DNA of 6,248 nt from Tatlockia sp. (GTDB lineage: Bacteria; Cyanobacteriota; Cyanobacteriia; Cyanobacteriales; Chroococcidiopsidaceae). The notes under the pieces are model-generated. The model was not told the origin of the DNA and searched no databases. It saw nothing but the letters and a program-made list of their open reading frames with translations. Location of the stretch: the NCBI GenBank assembly GCA_013698215.1, contig JACCVJ010000220.1, positions 1 through 6,248 of the forward strand, given 5' to 3'. Position numbers and translations under genes: made by a program. Every line of letters begins with the position of its first letter. Position 1 is the first letter of the stretch. This document shows, one piece after another, positions 1-6,032 of this stretch.

Positions 1-22
1 TAATTAAATTGATAACTTGTTT

Positions 23-1210
23 ATGGAATTTGCTAAACGAATAGATTTCCTGCAAGCTAATGTATTCGCTGATATGGATAGAGCGAAGGCAAAAGCTAGG
101 GCGGCGGGAAAGGACGTAATCGATTTATCATTAGGTTCTTCTGACTTGGCTACAGCGCCCCACGTCATCGCCGCCATTGCCCAATCATTGCAAGATCCTA
201 GCACTCACGGTTACTTGCTGTTTAATGGCACGCAAAAATTCCGTCAAGCGGCGGCTAGTTGGTACGAACAAAAATTTGGCATTGCGGTAGATCCGGAAAC
301 GGAGGTTTTGCCGCTAATTGGCTCTCAAGAAGGTACGGCTCATTTGCCACTTGCTGTACTAAATCCGGGAGATTATGCTTTATTACTCGATCCTGGCTAT
401 CCTTCCCACGCTGGGGGCGTTTATTTAGCTAGTGGGCAAATTTACCCAATGCCGTTACGCGCTGAGAATGCTTTTTTACCAGTGTTTGAGGATATTCCCG
501 TGACCGTTCTGGCGCAATCAAAAATGATGGTACTTAGTTATCCTCATAATCCTACCAGTGCGATCGCCCCCCTTGATTTTTTTCGCAGCGCCGTTGCTTT
601 TTGTCAGCAGCATAATTTAGTCTTAGTCCACGATTTCCCCTACGTTGACTTGGTTTTTAACGCCCAAGTAGCACCTTCAGTTTTGCAAGCTGACCCCGAT
701 AAAAGTGTTTCTATTGAGTTTTTTACTCTATCTAAGTCTTACAATATGGGCGGTTTTCGCGTGGGGTATGCCATTGGCAACTCTCAGCTAATTAGAGCTT
801 TAAGACAGGTTAAAGCTGCCGTTGACTTCAATCAGTACCGAGGGATATTAAACGGTGCGATCGCGGCTTTAACAGGTTCTCAAGCAGGGGTAGAGGTTGC
901 TAAAAACACCTTCAGGCAACGTCGAGATACTTTCATTACTGCTTTACATCAAATTGGCTGGGATGTGCCAACTCCCGCCGCTACCATGTACATTTGGGCA
1001 AAGCTACCTACTTTTTGGTCTACCAATTCTATAGAGTTTTGCACTCATTTAGTAGAAACTACCGGAGTCGCCGCCTCTCCTGGCTTTGGCTTTGGCAAGT
1101 TTGGCGAAGGTTACGTTAGATTTGCTTTGGTACACGATCCAGCTATTTTAAAAATTGCCGCCAGCAAAATATCTGGAGTTATTAACGCTAGAAATTCTAC
1201 CCAGTTTTAA
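23..1210 (+). CDS. Class I/II PLP-dependent aminotransferase, LL-diaminopimelate aminotransferase-like
   Basis: This 395-residue protein is a complete fold-type I aminotransferase that should transfer an amino group between an amino acid and a 2-oxo acid in the cytosol. Numbering from the ATG at 23, visible motifs are GSQEG at 100-104 (phosphate-binding region), HNPT with N176, HDFPY with D204 and Y207 (cofactor ring contacts), SKSYNMGGFR with the Schiff-base lysine K238, and YVRFAL with R366, which should hold the substrate carboxylate. The segments GSQEGTAHLP, DPGYP and SIEFFTLSKSYNMGG resemble the DapL (LL-diaminopimelate aminotransferase) branch, which makes the lysine and peptidoglycan precursor in cyanobacteria. 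Substrate cannot be fixed by eye, and aspartate or another amino acid is possible, so no symbol is given. A TTG at 17 is in frame after a TAA at 5-7; I prefer the ATG at 23. No ribosome binding site is visible, and any promoter lies outside the window. Confidence 0.9.
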   Translation: MEFAKRIDFLQANVFADMDRAKAKARAAGKDVIDLSLGSSDLATAPHVIAAIAQSLQDPSTHGYLLFNGTQKFRQAAASWYEQKFGIAVDPETEVLPLIGSQEGTAHLPLAVLNPGDYALLLDPGYPSHAGGVYLASGQIYPMPLRAENAFLPVFEDIPVTVLAQSKMMVLSYPHNPTSAIAPLDFFRSAVAFCQQHNLVLVHDFPYVDLVFNAQVAPSVLQADPDKSVSIEFFTLSKSYNMGGFRVGYAIGNSQLIRALRQVKAAVDFNQYRGILNGAIAALTGSQAGVEVAKNTFRQRRDTFITALHQIGWDVPTPAATMYIWAKLPTFWSTNSIEFCTHLVETTGVAASPGFGFGKFGEGYVRFALVHDPAILKIAASKISGVINARNSTQF

Positions 1211-1295
1211 AACTCAACTTTGTTCAGCTTTCATGGCGGCATAGCTTCCTAGTTACCTAATCAATTTTTCTTGGTTTCACCTAGTAAATATCTTT

Positions 1296-1336
1296 CTAAG
1301 AGTGGTTAAACTACCACTTTTAGAAGTTTTGCTTCT
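1296..1336 (+). terminator. Tandem hairpins after the aminotransferase gene, possible terminator
   Basis: The arms CTAAGAGTGGT (1296-1306) and ACCACTTTTAG (1313-1323) form an 11-bp stem with one G-U pair and a 6-base loop. A second stem, AGAAG (1322-1326) with CTTCT (1332-1336) around a 5-base loop, shares two bases with the first, so the two must compete at that junction. There is no clean U-run after either stem, so this is not a textbook intrinsic terminator. Its place 86 bp after the aminotransferase stop makes transcript end-forming or 3'-end stabilisation the simplest reading. A small RNA or a processed leader for the regulator gene is an alternative. Confidence 0.4.
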
Positions 1337-1366
1337 CCAACCAAGTTCTAAGTTATGCAAATAAGG

Positions 1367-1395
1367 TTTACAAATTCAGATTATTCTTCTTAAAT
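1367..1395 (+). promoter_or_regulatory. Possible sigma70-type promoter for the response regulator gene
   Basis: TTTACA at 1367-1372 matches the -35 consensus at five of six bases, and TTAAAT at 1390-1395 matches the -10 at four of six, with a 17-base spacer. Transcription would begin near 1402, giving a leader of about 60 to 90 bases depending on the start codon. Such matches are common in AT-rich spacers, so the call rests mostly on position after the hairpins and before the gene. Confidence 0.3.
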
Positions 1396-1459
1396 TAAAC
1401 CAAGTGAAGTTACAATTTAGGGATAAAGAGTTAGTTTCCCGTGCAACCTGTCCATACCT

Positions 1460-1915
1460 TTGTCTTCGAGTTCCATAATAGATAAGCTCGTGAATAGTAA
1501 TAGAAGTCTCAAGGTGGAATCCGGTGAAGCTTTACCCCAATATACCGATTTAAAGCGTTTATTAATCGTTGAAGATAACAACCTTAATCGGTTAATGTTA
1601 AATGATTATCTAATTTTTTGCGGTTATCACGTAATGAGTTTGGCGTGTGGAGCTAATTTGCTTAAGGAAGTAGTTAGTTTTCAACCGCACTTAATTCTTT
1701 TAGACTTGAAGTTGCCAGATATTGACGGTTATATTCTATTAGAGCAACTGCAACTAAACCCCCAAGGGCGAGATATTCCTGTAATTGTTGTTTCTGCTTT
1801 TGCTTTTAAAGCTGATCGTCAACGGGCTATGAATTTAGGTGCGCGTCAGTATTTTATCAAGCCAGTTAATCTTGTGGACTTAAAACAAGCCATTGAGCGA
1901 GAAATAGCTAATTAA
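1460..1915 (+). CDS. Single-domain (CheY-like) response regulator
   Basis: This 151-residue protein is a receiver domain with no output domain, so it probably acts by binding a partner or passing phosphate in a relay in the cytosol. The receiver spans about residues 32-150. It has the acidic pair E38/D39 in LLIVEDN, the phospho-acceptor D82 in LLDLKLPDIDG, the switch serine S112 in VIVVSAFA, and the conserved lysine K134 in YFIKPVN, so all catalytic positions are intact. About 30 polar residues precede the domain. No ATG lies early enough: the first in-frame ATG is codon 46, after the first strand. Translation must therefore use TTG at 1460, GTG at 1490 or GTG at 1514. None has a clear Shine-Dalgarno, so the start is uncertain. 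No histidine kinase lies nearby, so it is an orphan here. It ends 27 bp before the convergent small gene. Confidence 0.9.
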   Translation: MSSSSIIDKLVNSNRSLKVESGEALPQYTDLKRLLIVEDNNLNRLMLNDYLIFCGYHVMSLACGANLLKEVVSFQPHLILLDLKLPDIDGYILLEQLQLNPQGRDIPVIVVSAFAFKADRQRAMNLGARQYFIKPVNLVDLKQAIEREIAN

Positions 1916-1942
1916 TCCCTCTAAAAATTAAATAGTTGACAT

Positions 1943-2122
1943 TTATTTTGCTCTCTGTTCATTTATATATTCTTCAAAAGTCGATGTCAGATTTTGTAAA
2001 TCTTGACCAACCTCACTAACAATAGTTTCTAGTTTAGCAATTAGTAAAACTGCTGTTTGCAGTCGATTGAGATTGGCATCAAGGGCGTGGCGATATTGGT
2101 TTTCAAATTCATCTAAATTCAT
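1943..2122 (-). CDS. Small helical hypothetical protein, 59 residues
   Basis: On the minus strand an ATG (2122-2120) opens 59 codons and ends in TAA (1945-1943). The protein begins MNLDEFENQYRHALDANL and ends TFEEYINEQRAK. It has no proline or cysteine and only one glycine. Leucine, isoleucine and valine recur at three- and four-residue spacing through about residues 14-47, so it should form one or two amphipathic helices or a short coiled coil. There is no signal peptide or strong membrane segment. I do not recognise a named family and assign no function. Support for a real gene comes from the protein-like composition, clean start and stop, tight convergent packing with the response regulator, and the lack of any better use for this stretch. 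No good ribosome binding site is seen. A TTGACC on the minus strand (2215-2210) could be a -35 box, but no matching -10 is convincing. Confidence 0.62.
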   Translation of the reverse strand: MNLDEFENQYRHALDANLNRLQTAVLLIAKLETIVSEVGQDLQNLTSTFEEYINEQRAK

Positions 2123-2257
2123 ATAATTAAGATATTGTAAAGTTACTCAAGAGAAAAAACCTGAGTTCTAACCCCTTTAACTAATCTAATCGGAGAAACA
2201 ACAAAAGCAGGTCAATTGCGATAATTTCATCATAAAAACTGAAAAATTGATAACAAC

Positions 2258-2286
2258 TTTACAAAGATACACTCGTATGTTATAAA
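2258..2286 (+). promoter_or_regulatory. Probable sigma70-type promoter upstream of uvrC
   Basis: TTTACA at 2258-2263 and TATAAA at 2281-2286 each match the consensus at five of six bases with the ideal 17-base spacer. This is the best promoter match in the window. Transcription would start near 2293, about 215 bases before the uvrC ATG, giving a long leader. The same transcript could continue into the CruP-like gene. Confidence 0.5.
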
Positions 2287-2345
2287 ACTTAAGATTTAAA
2301 GTTTTTTAAGTGATTGCACTTAAGCATAAAGATTTGGAGCAATCA
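2287..2345 (+). repeat. Short direct and inverted repeats at the start of the uvrC leader
   Basis: ACTTAAG occurs at 2287-2293 and again at 2318-2324, 31 bases apart, with TTAAGT at 2306-2311 between them. AAAACTT (2284-2290) pairs with AAGTTTT (2299-2305) as a weak AT-only hairpin followed by a T-run. TGATTGC (2311-2317) and GCAATCA (2339-2345) form a perfect 7-bp inverted repeat around 21 bases that include the second ACTTAAG. The position straddling the predicted transcription start would suit an operator or leader structure, but the sequence is so AT-rich that part of this may be chance. Confidence 0.35.
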
Positions 2346-2507
2346 ATCTACACCTTTTTTGAGTTTGATAACTGTTGCCCAAAGTAGAATTAAGAAGCGG
2401 TGACACCTTACAAGCAGCAAAAAAAACGCCAACCTATAGCATAGTCAAAATTTTCTATTGTCGGCTAGGGCAAAAAGTTAATACTGCTATACAAAGCGCG
2501 TAAAGTT

Positions 2508-4439
2508 ATGACAAATATCCAAACCTTGAAAGAACAAGCTCCGTTTTCCCCAGAGATAACCCCAGCAAAAAAAGCAGCTAACTTACCGTTAGTAAAAGAC
2601 CGAGAACGTTTAACTTTTCGCCTTAAAGAAATTCCTAGAGAACCGGGAGTATACTTGATGCGCGATATTAGCGATCGCATTATGTATATAGGTAAGTCGC
2701 GTTCGCTGCGATCGCGCGTTAGTTCGTATTTTAGACCAGCGCAGAAATTAAGCGATCGCATTTCGATGATGGTCAGGCAAATTACCGAGATTGAATTTAT
2801 TGTTACAGATACAGAAGCCGAGGCTTTAGCTCTAGAAGCAAATTTAATTAAGCAGCATCAGCCTTATTTTAATGTCTTACTTAAGGATGATAAAAAATAT
2901 CCCTATGTCTGCATTACTTGGTCAGAGGAATACCCGCGCATTTTTATTACTCGCAACCGCCGAATAGGCAAGGAAAAAGATAAGTTTTACGGCCCGTACA
3001 CAGACGCAGGGCTGTTGCGGAGCATATTACGCATAGCTAAACGCCTTTTTGCCCTTAAGCAACGTCCGCAGCCTTTATTTAAAGATCGTCCTTGTCTTAA
3101 CTATGATTTGGGGCGTTGTCCAGGGGTATGTCAAAAATTGATTACACCAGAAGACTACCGAAAAACTGTGCAAAAAGTTGCAATGGTATTTCAAGGACGA
3201 GCGCAAGAATTGGTTGATATATTAACGGAGCAGATGCAAAAATCCGCCGAGGAAATGAATTTTGAATCGGCTGCTCGATTGCGCGATCAAATTGCTGGCT
3301 TAAAGTCGCTTAATGCTCATCAAAAAGTATCTTTGCCTGATGATACCGTATCGAGAGATGCGATCGCTTTAGCCGCTAACGAGCAACACGCCTGCATTCA
3401 ATTATTCCAAATTCGGGCGGGAAAGTTGGTAGGGAGACTAGGTTTTGTTGCCGATATTCATGCCGACGCGGGGGCAATTTTGCAAAGAGTATTGGAGGAA
3501 CATTATCAAACCGCCGACTCGGTAGAGATTCCTAGCGAAATATTAGTTCAGCACGAATTGCCACAAACTGAAATGTTAGCGGAGGTGTTGAGCGATCGCA
3601 AGGGGCGAAAAGTAGCAATCCTTACTCCCCAACGTTCGACTAAGGCAGAATTGATTGAAATGGTTGAACGCAATGCTGAGTACGAGTTAGCGCGGACGCA
3701 AAAGTTAAGTGATGCTAATTCTCAAGCTATGGAAGATTTGGCTGCAATTATCGATTTGCCCGAATTACCTCGCCGCATTGAAGGTTATGACATTTCCCAC
3801 ATTCAAGGCGCTAATGCGGTTGCGTCTCAAGTAGTATTTATCGATGGATTACCCGCCAAACAATACTATCGCCATTACAAAATTAAAAATCCTACCGTTA
3901 CGGCGGGACATTCAGACGACTTCGCAAGTCTAGCAGAAGTAATTGGGCGGCGTTTTCGCAAGTATGGGCAAGATCCGCAATTAGCGCGGGTGGGTAATCC
4001 TGATTGGCCCGATTTAGTGATGATTGATGGCGGTAAAGGACAACTATCTTCTGTAGTCGCCGTTTTACAGGAGATGAATCTATTAGAAGATTTGCACGTA
4101 GTTAGCCTTGCAAAGCAGCGAGAGGAGATATTTACACCGGGGGAATCAAAACCGATGGCTACTCAATCAGAGCAGCCAGGAGTGCAGTTATTGCGGCGAT
4201 TGAGAGATGAGGCGCATAGATTTGCGATTAGTTTTCATAGGCAACAAAGAAGCGACAAATTAAAGCGATCGCGTTTAGATGATATTCCTGGTTTAGGCTA
4301 CCACAGGCAAAAGCAATTACTCGCGCATTTTCGCTCTGTTGATTATATTCGTCAAGCTACGCCAGAGCAGTTAACGCAAGCGCCAGGGATTGGTTCGCAT
4401 TTAGCCCAGGAAATCTACAATTATTTTCATCCAGCGTAA
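2508..4439 (+). CDS. uvrC: UvrABC system protein C, excision nuclease subunit
   Basis: UvrC binds the UvrB-DNA lesion complex and makes both cuts around a damaged base in nucleotide excision repair. The 643-residue protein is complete. The GIY-YIG nuclease (3' cut) spans about 42-124: GVY 47-49, YIG 60-62, R70, metal-binding E110 in LEANLIK, and N122. A UVR (UvrB-binding) helical motif lies near 236-268. The RNase H-like nuclease (5' cut) has D428 in GYDISHIQG, D507 in MIDGGKGQL and H570 in RDEAHRFA. Two helix-hairpin-helix DNA-binding motifs fill about 593-640, with IPGLG and APGIGS. The first 40 residues are longer than in E. coli and look unstructured. In the linker, C196, C204 and C208 match three of the four E. 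coli iron-sulfur cysteines; the first is replaced near R186. The ATG at 2508 has no Shine-Dalgarno. Six HIP1 sites lie inside. The next gene follows by 57 bp. Confidence 0.98.
   Translation: MTNIQTLKEQAPFSPEITPAKKAANLPLVKDRERLTFRLKEIPREPGVYLMRDISDRIMYIGKSRSLRSRVSSYFRPAQKLSDRISMMVRQITEIEFIVTDTEAEALALEANLIKQHQPYFNVLLKDDKKYPYVCITWSEEYPRIFITRNRRIGKEKDKFYGPYTDAGLLRSILRIAKRLFALKQRPQPLFKDRPCLNYDLGRCPGVCQKLITPEDYRKTVQKVAMVFQGRAQELVDILTEQMQKSAEEMNFESAARLRDQIAGLKSLNAHQKVSLPDDTVSRDAIALAANEQHACIQLFQIRAGKLVGRLGFVADIHADAGAILQRVLEEHYQTADSVEIPSEILVQHELPQTEMLAEVLSDRKGRKVAILTPQRSTKAELIEMVERNAEYELARTQKLSDANSQAMEDLAAIIDLPELPRRIEGYDISHIQGANAVASQVVFIDGLPAKQYYRHYKIKNPTVTAGHSDDFASLAEVIGRRFRKYGQDPQLARVGNPDWPDLVMIDGGKGQLSSVVAVLQEMNLLEDLHVVSLAKQREEIFTPGESKPMATQSEQPGVQLLRRLRDEAHRFAISFHRQQRSDKLKRSRLDDIPGLGYHRQKQLLAHFRSVDYIRQATPEQLTQAPGIGSHLAQEIYNYFHPA
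2671..2759. repeat. HIP1 palindromes GCGATCGC, three clustered in 89 bp of uvrC
   Basis: GCGATCGC occurs at 2671-2678, 2708-2715 and 2752-2759. The first and third sit in an identical 12-mer, AGCGATCGCATT, read in frame as Ser-Asp-Arg-Ile. Other copies are at 560-567 and 857-864 (aminotransferase), 3360-3367, 3592-3599 and 4265-4272 (uvrC), and 4561-4568 and 4839-4846 (CruP-like gene). All ten are inside genes and none is in a spacer. HIP1 is a well-known over-represented octamer of many cyanobacterial genomes, which is the main basis for the taxonomic call. Confidence 0.95.
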
Positions 4440-4496
4440 TCTAAAATTGCTATCTATTGCTACTCATAACTACGACTTGAAAGATAAATTAGTTTT

Positions 4497-6032
4497 ATGC
4501 GCTTAGTTGAAGAAGTTTTGAACCAATTACCAGGAGATGCTTTTGGCGGATTGCAAAAATGCGATCGCCTGTTAACTTCTTTGCGAGAAAACACTGCACC
4601 TATCCCCCAAGTAGTTAGCCAAAGTAACATAGATATAGAAACGATAGATTGGGATGTCGTTATCTGCGGTGGAACGTTAGGAATTTTAATCGGTTGTGCT
4701 TTAGTTAAAAGAGGTTTAAGAGTAGCTTTGCTAGAGCGGGGGATTTTGCGCGGTAGAGAGCAAGAATGGAATATCTCACGCTCGGAATTAGAGGTATTTT
4801 TAGAATTAGACTTGTTAAGCCAGCAAGAATTGGTTAATGCGATCGCAACTCAGTATAATCCTGCTCGTGTCAGCTTCTTTGGCGGTACAGAAGTTTGCGT
4901 AAAAGACGTTCTCAATATTGGCGTAGATCCAGTTTATCTTTTAGAAACTTTTAAAAATAAATTTCTCGCTGCGGGGGGGAAATTATTTGAAAATACTGCT
5001 TTCGATTCTGCGGTAGTTCATCCTAATGGCGTTTTGGTATCCGACACCTTTAGTACTCGCTTGTTACTTGATGCGATGGGTAGTTTTTCCCCTATAGTTC
5101 AGCAAGCAAGACAGGCGAAAAAACCTGACGGTATCTGCTTGGTAGTAGGTAGTTGCGCTCAAGGATTTGCGCCCAACAATACGGGCGACTTATTAGCATC
5201 TTTTACGCCCATACTAAATAATTGTCAATACTTCTGGGAGGCTTTTCCGGCAAAAGATGGGAGAACTACTTATTTATTTACCTATATGGACTTAGACGCG
5301 CAACATATTGGACTTGAAATCTTATTTGCTGAATATCTACGTCTATTACCAGAGTATCAAGGTGTAGAACTAAATCAATTACAACTACAAAGAGCGCTAT
5401 TTGGTTTTTTTCCGGCTTACAGGCAGCAGTTATATTTTCCTTGGGGACGAATTTTACCCATTGGCGATAGTAGTGGGAATCAATCGCCTTTGAGTTTTGG
5501 TGGTTTTGGCTCAATGGTGCGTCATCTCAAACGTTTAACTTTAGGCATTAGTGAAGCTTTAGCAACAGAGCAGTTATCAGCGCCAGCATTGAAACTATTA
5601 CAGCCTTATCAACCTAATTTAAGCGTAACTTGGCTATTTCAAAAGGCAATGAGAGCAGGGGTAGGGCAAAAACTCAATCCCAATCAAATTAACACCTTAC
5701 TTTCCGCCGTATTTGCCCAAATGCAGCAACTAGGAGAACCCGTATTAAAGCCCTTTTTGCAAGATGTGGTGCAGTTTTCTGGCTTGACACAAACTCTATT
5801 TAAAACTGCTCTCAATTATCCCTTATTAATTGCTCAAATTATTCCCCAAGTTGGGATAGTCAGCTTGTTTGATTGGATGTGGCATTACATCAACTTGGGA
5901 ATTTATACAGTTTTATTTAAGCTTGGTTCAAAGTTGCTAGAGCGGGTAAAATATTTACCCGCCGCCAAGCAATATTATTATCATCGAATGTTAGATAAAT
6001 GGCAGTATGGTTCGGGATACGATCTTCAATAA
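4497..6032 (+). CDS. cruP: CruP-like FAD-dependent protein of the CruA/CruP lycopene cyclase family
   Basis: This 511-residue protein is a flavoprotein of the lycopene cyclase CruA/CruP family. CruP is found in cyanobacteria and plants; it is a CruA paralogue linked to limiting beta-carotene epoxides under oxidative stress, and its cyclase activity is disputed. A Rossmann FAD fold starts at residue 53: DVVICGGTLG, with C57 where the usual first glycine of GxGxxG would be, then G59 and G62, and E80 after the second strand for the ribose. GREQEWNISRSEL at 86-98 is typical of the family. GSFSPIVQQAR near 195 and a second FAD segment, PIGDSSGNQSPLSFGGFGS (321-339), follow. LFTYMD (260-265) lies where plant-type cyclases may carry their acidic FLEET motif. 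The region 441-476 is hydrophobic and may touch the thylakoid membrane. It is shorter than I recall for CruA, which favours CruP. It may be co-transcribed with uvrC. A CruA role cannot be fully excluded. Confidence 0.78.
   Translation: MRLVEEVLNQLPGDAFGGLQKCDRLLTSLRENTAPIPQVVSQSNIDIETIDWDVVICGGTLGILIGCALVKRGLRVALLERGILRGREQEWNISRSELEVFLELDLLSQQELVNAIATQYNPARVSFFGGTEVCVKDVLNIGVDPVYLLETFKNKFLAAGGKLFENTAFDSAVVHPNGVLVSDTFSTRLLLDAMGSFSPIVQQARQAKKPDGICLVVGSCAQGFAPNNTGDLLASFTPILNNCQYFWEAFPAKDGRTTYLFTYMDLDAQHIGLEILFAEYLRLLPEYQGVELNQLQLQRALFGFFPAYRQQLYFPWGRILPIGDSSGNQSPLSFGGFGSMVRHLKRLTLGISEALATEQLSAPALKLLQPYQPNLSVTWLFQKAMRAGVGQKLNPNQINTLLSAVFAQMQQLGEPVLKPFLQDVVQFSGLTQTLFKTALNYPLLIAQIIPQVGIVSLFDWMWHYINLGIYTVLFKLGSKLLERVKYLPAAKQYYYHRMLDKWQYGSGYDLQ

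Larger units (their letters stand above)
1211..1459. other. 249-bp spacer between the aminotransferase and response regulator genes
   Basis: No reading frame of gene quality lies here. The spacer holds two adjacent hairpins (1296-1323 and 1322-1336). A 7-bp inverted repeat, CTTGGTT at 1270-1276 and AACCAAG at 1339-1345, would enclose both. A possible promoter for the downstream regulator lies at 1367-1395. The rest is AT-rich. An ATG at 1355 opens a frame that stops after 12 codons, so I do not call a gene from it. Confidence 0.6.
2123..2507. other. 385-bp AT-rich spacer between the divergent small gene and uvrC
   Basis: The two flanking genes diverge from this spacer, so it should hold promoters for both. 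I see a good promoter toward uvrC (2258-2286) and several short repeats just after it (2287-2345). A second, weaker possibility for uvrC is an extended -10, TGCTATACA at 2485-2493, which would leave a leader of only a few bases. No HIP1 octamer, tRNA, coding frame or clear riboswitch is visible. The last 15 bases before the uvrC ATG have no Shine-Dalgarno match. Confidence 0.6.

Noticed and set aside
4..204. Minus-strand open frame of 66 codons over the start of the aminotransferase gene
   Set aside because: It lies antisense to a well-supported conserved gene and has no recognisable domain.
1441..1485. GTG-started frame just before the response regulator, considered as its missing N-terminus after a frameshift
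   Set aside because: It stops after 14 codons and resembles no receiver-domain sequence; the receiver domain is already complete downstream.
2441..2458. ATAG-tcAAAATTTT-CTAT near-palindrome before uvrC
   Set aside because: The pairing leaves almost no loop and is AT-only; it is within what chance gives in this spacer.
2123..2507. LexA box upstream of uvrC
   Set aside because: I found no GTAC core or paired GTAC/GTTC-like half-sites in the spacer, so SOS-type control is not supported by sequence.
2465..2761. Minus-strand open frame of 98 codons across the start of uvrC
   Set aside because: It is antisense to the conserved GIY-YIG coding region, and its protein has no recognisable motif.
4447..4464. 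Two ATTGCTA copies in the uvrC-cruP gap
   Set aside because: A 7-base direct repeat alone is too short to support an operator or a mobile-element target duplication.
5278..5514. Minus-strand open frame of 78 codons inside the CruP-like gene
   Set aside because: The opposite strand encodes conserved flavoprotein segments, so this is an antisense shadow.
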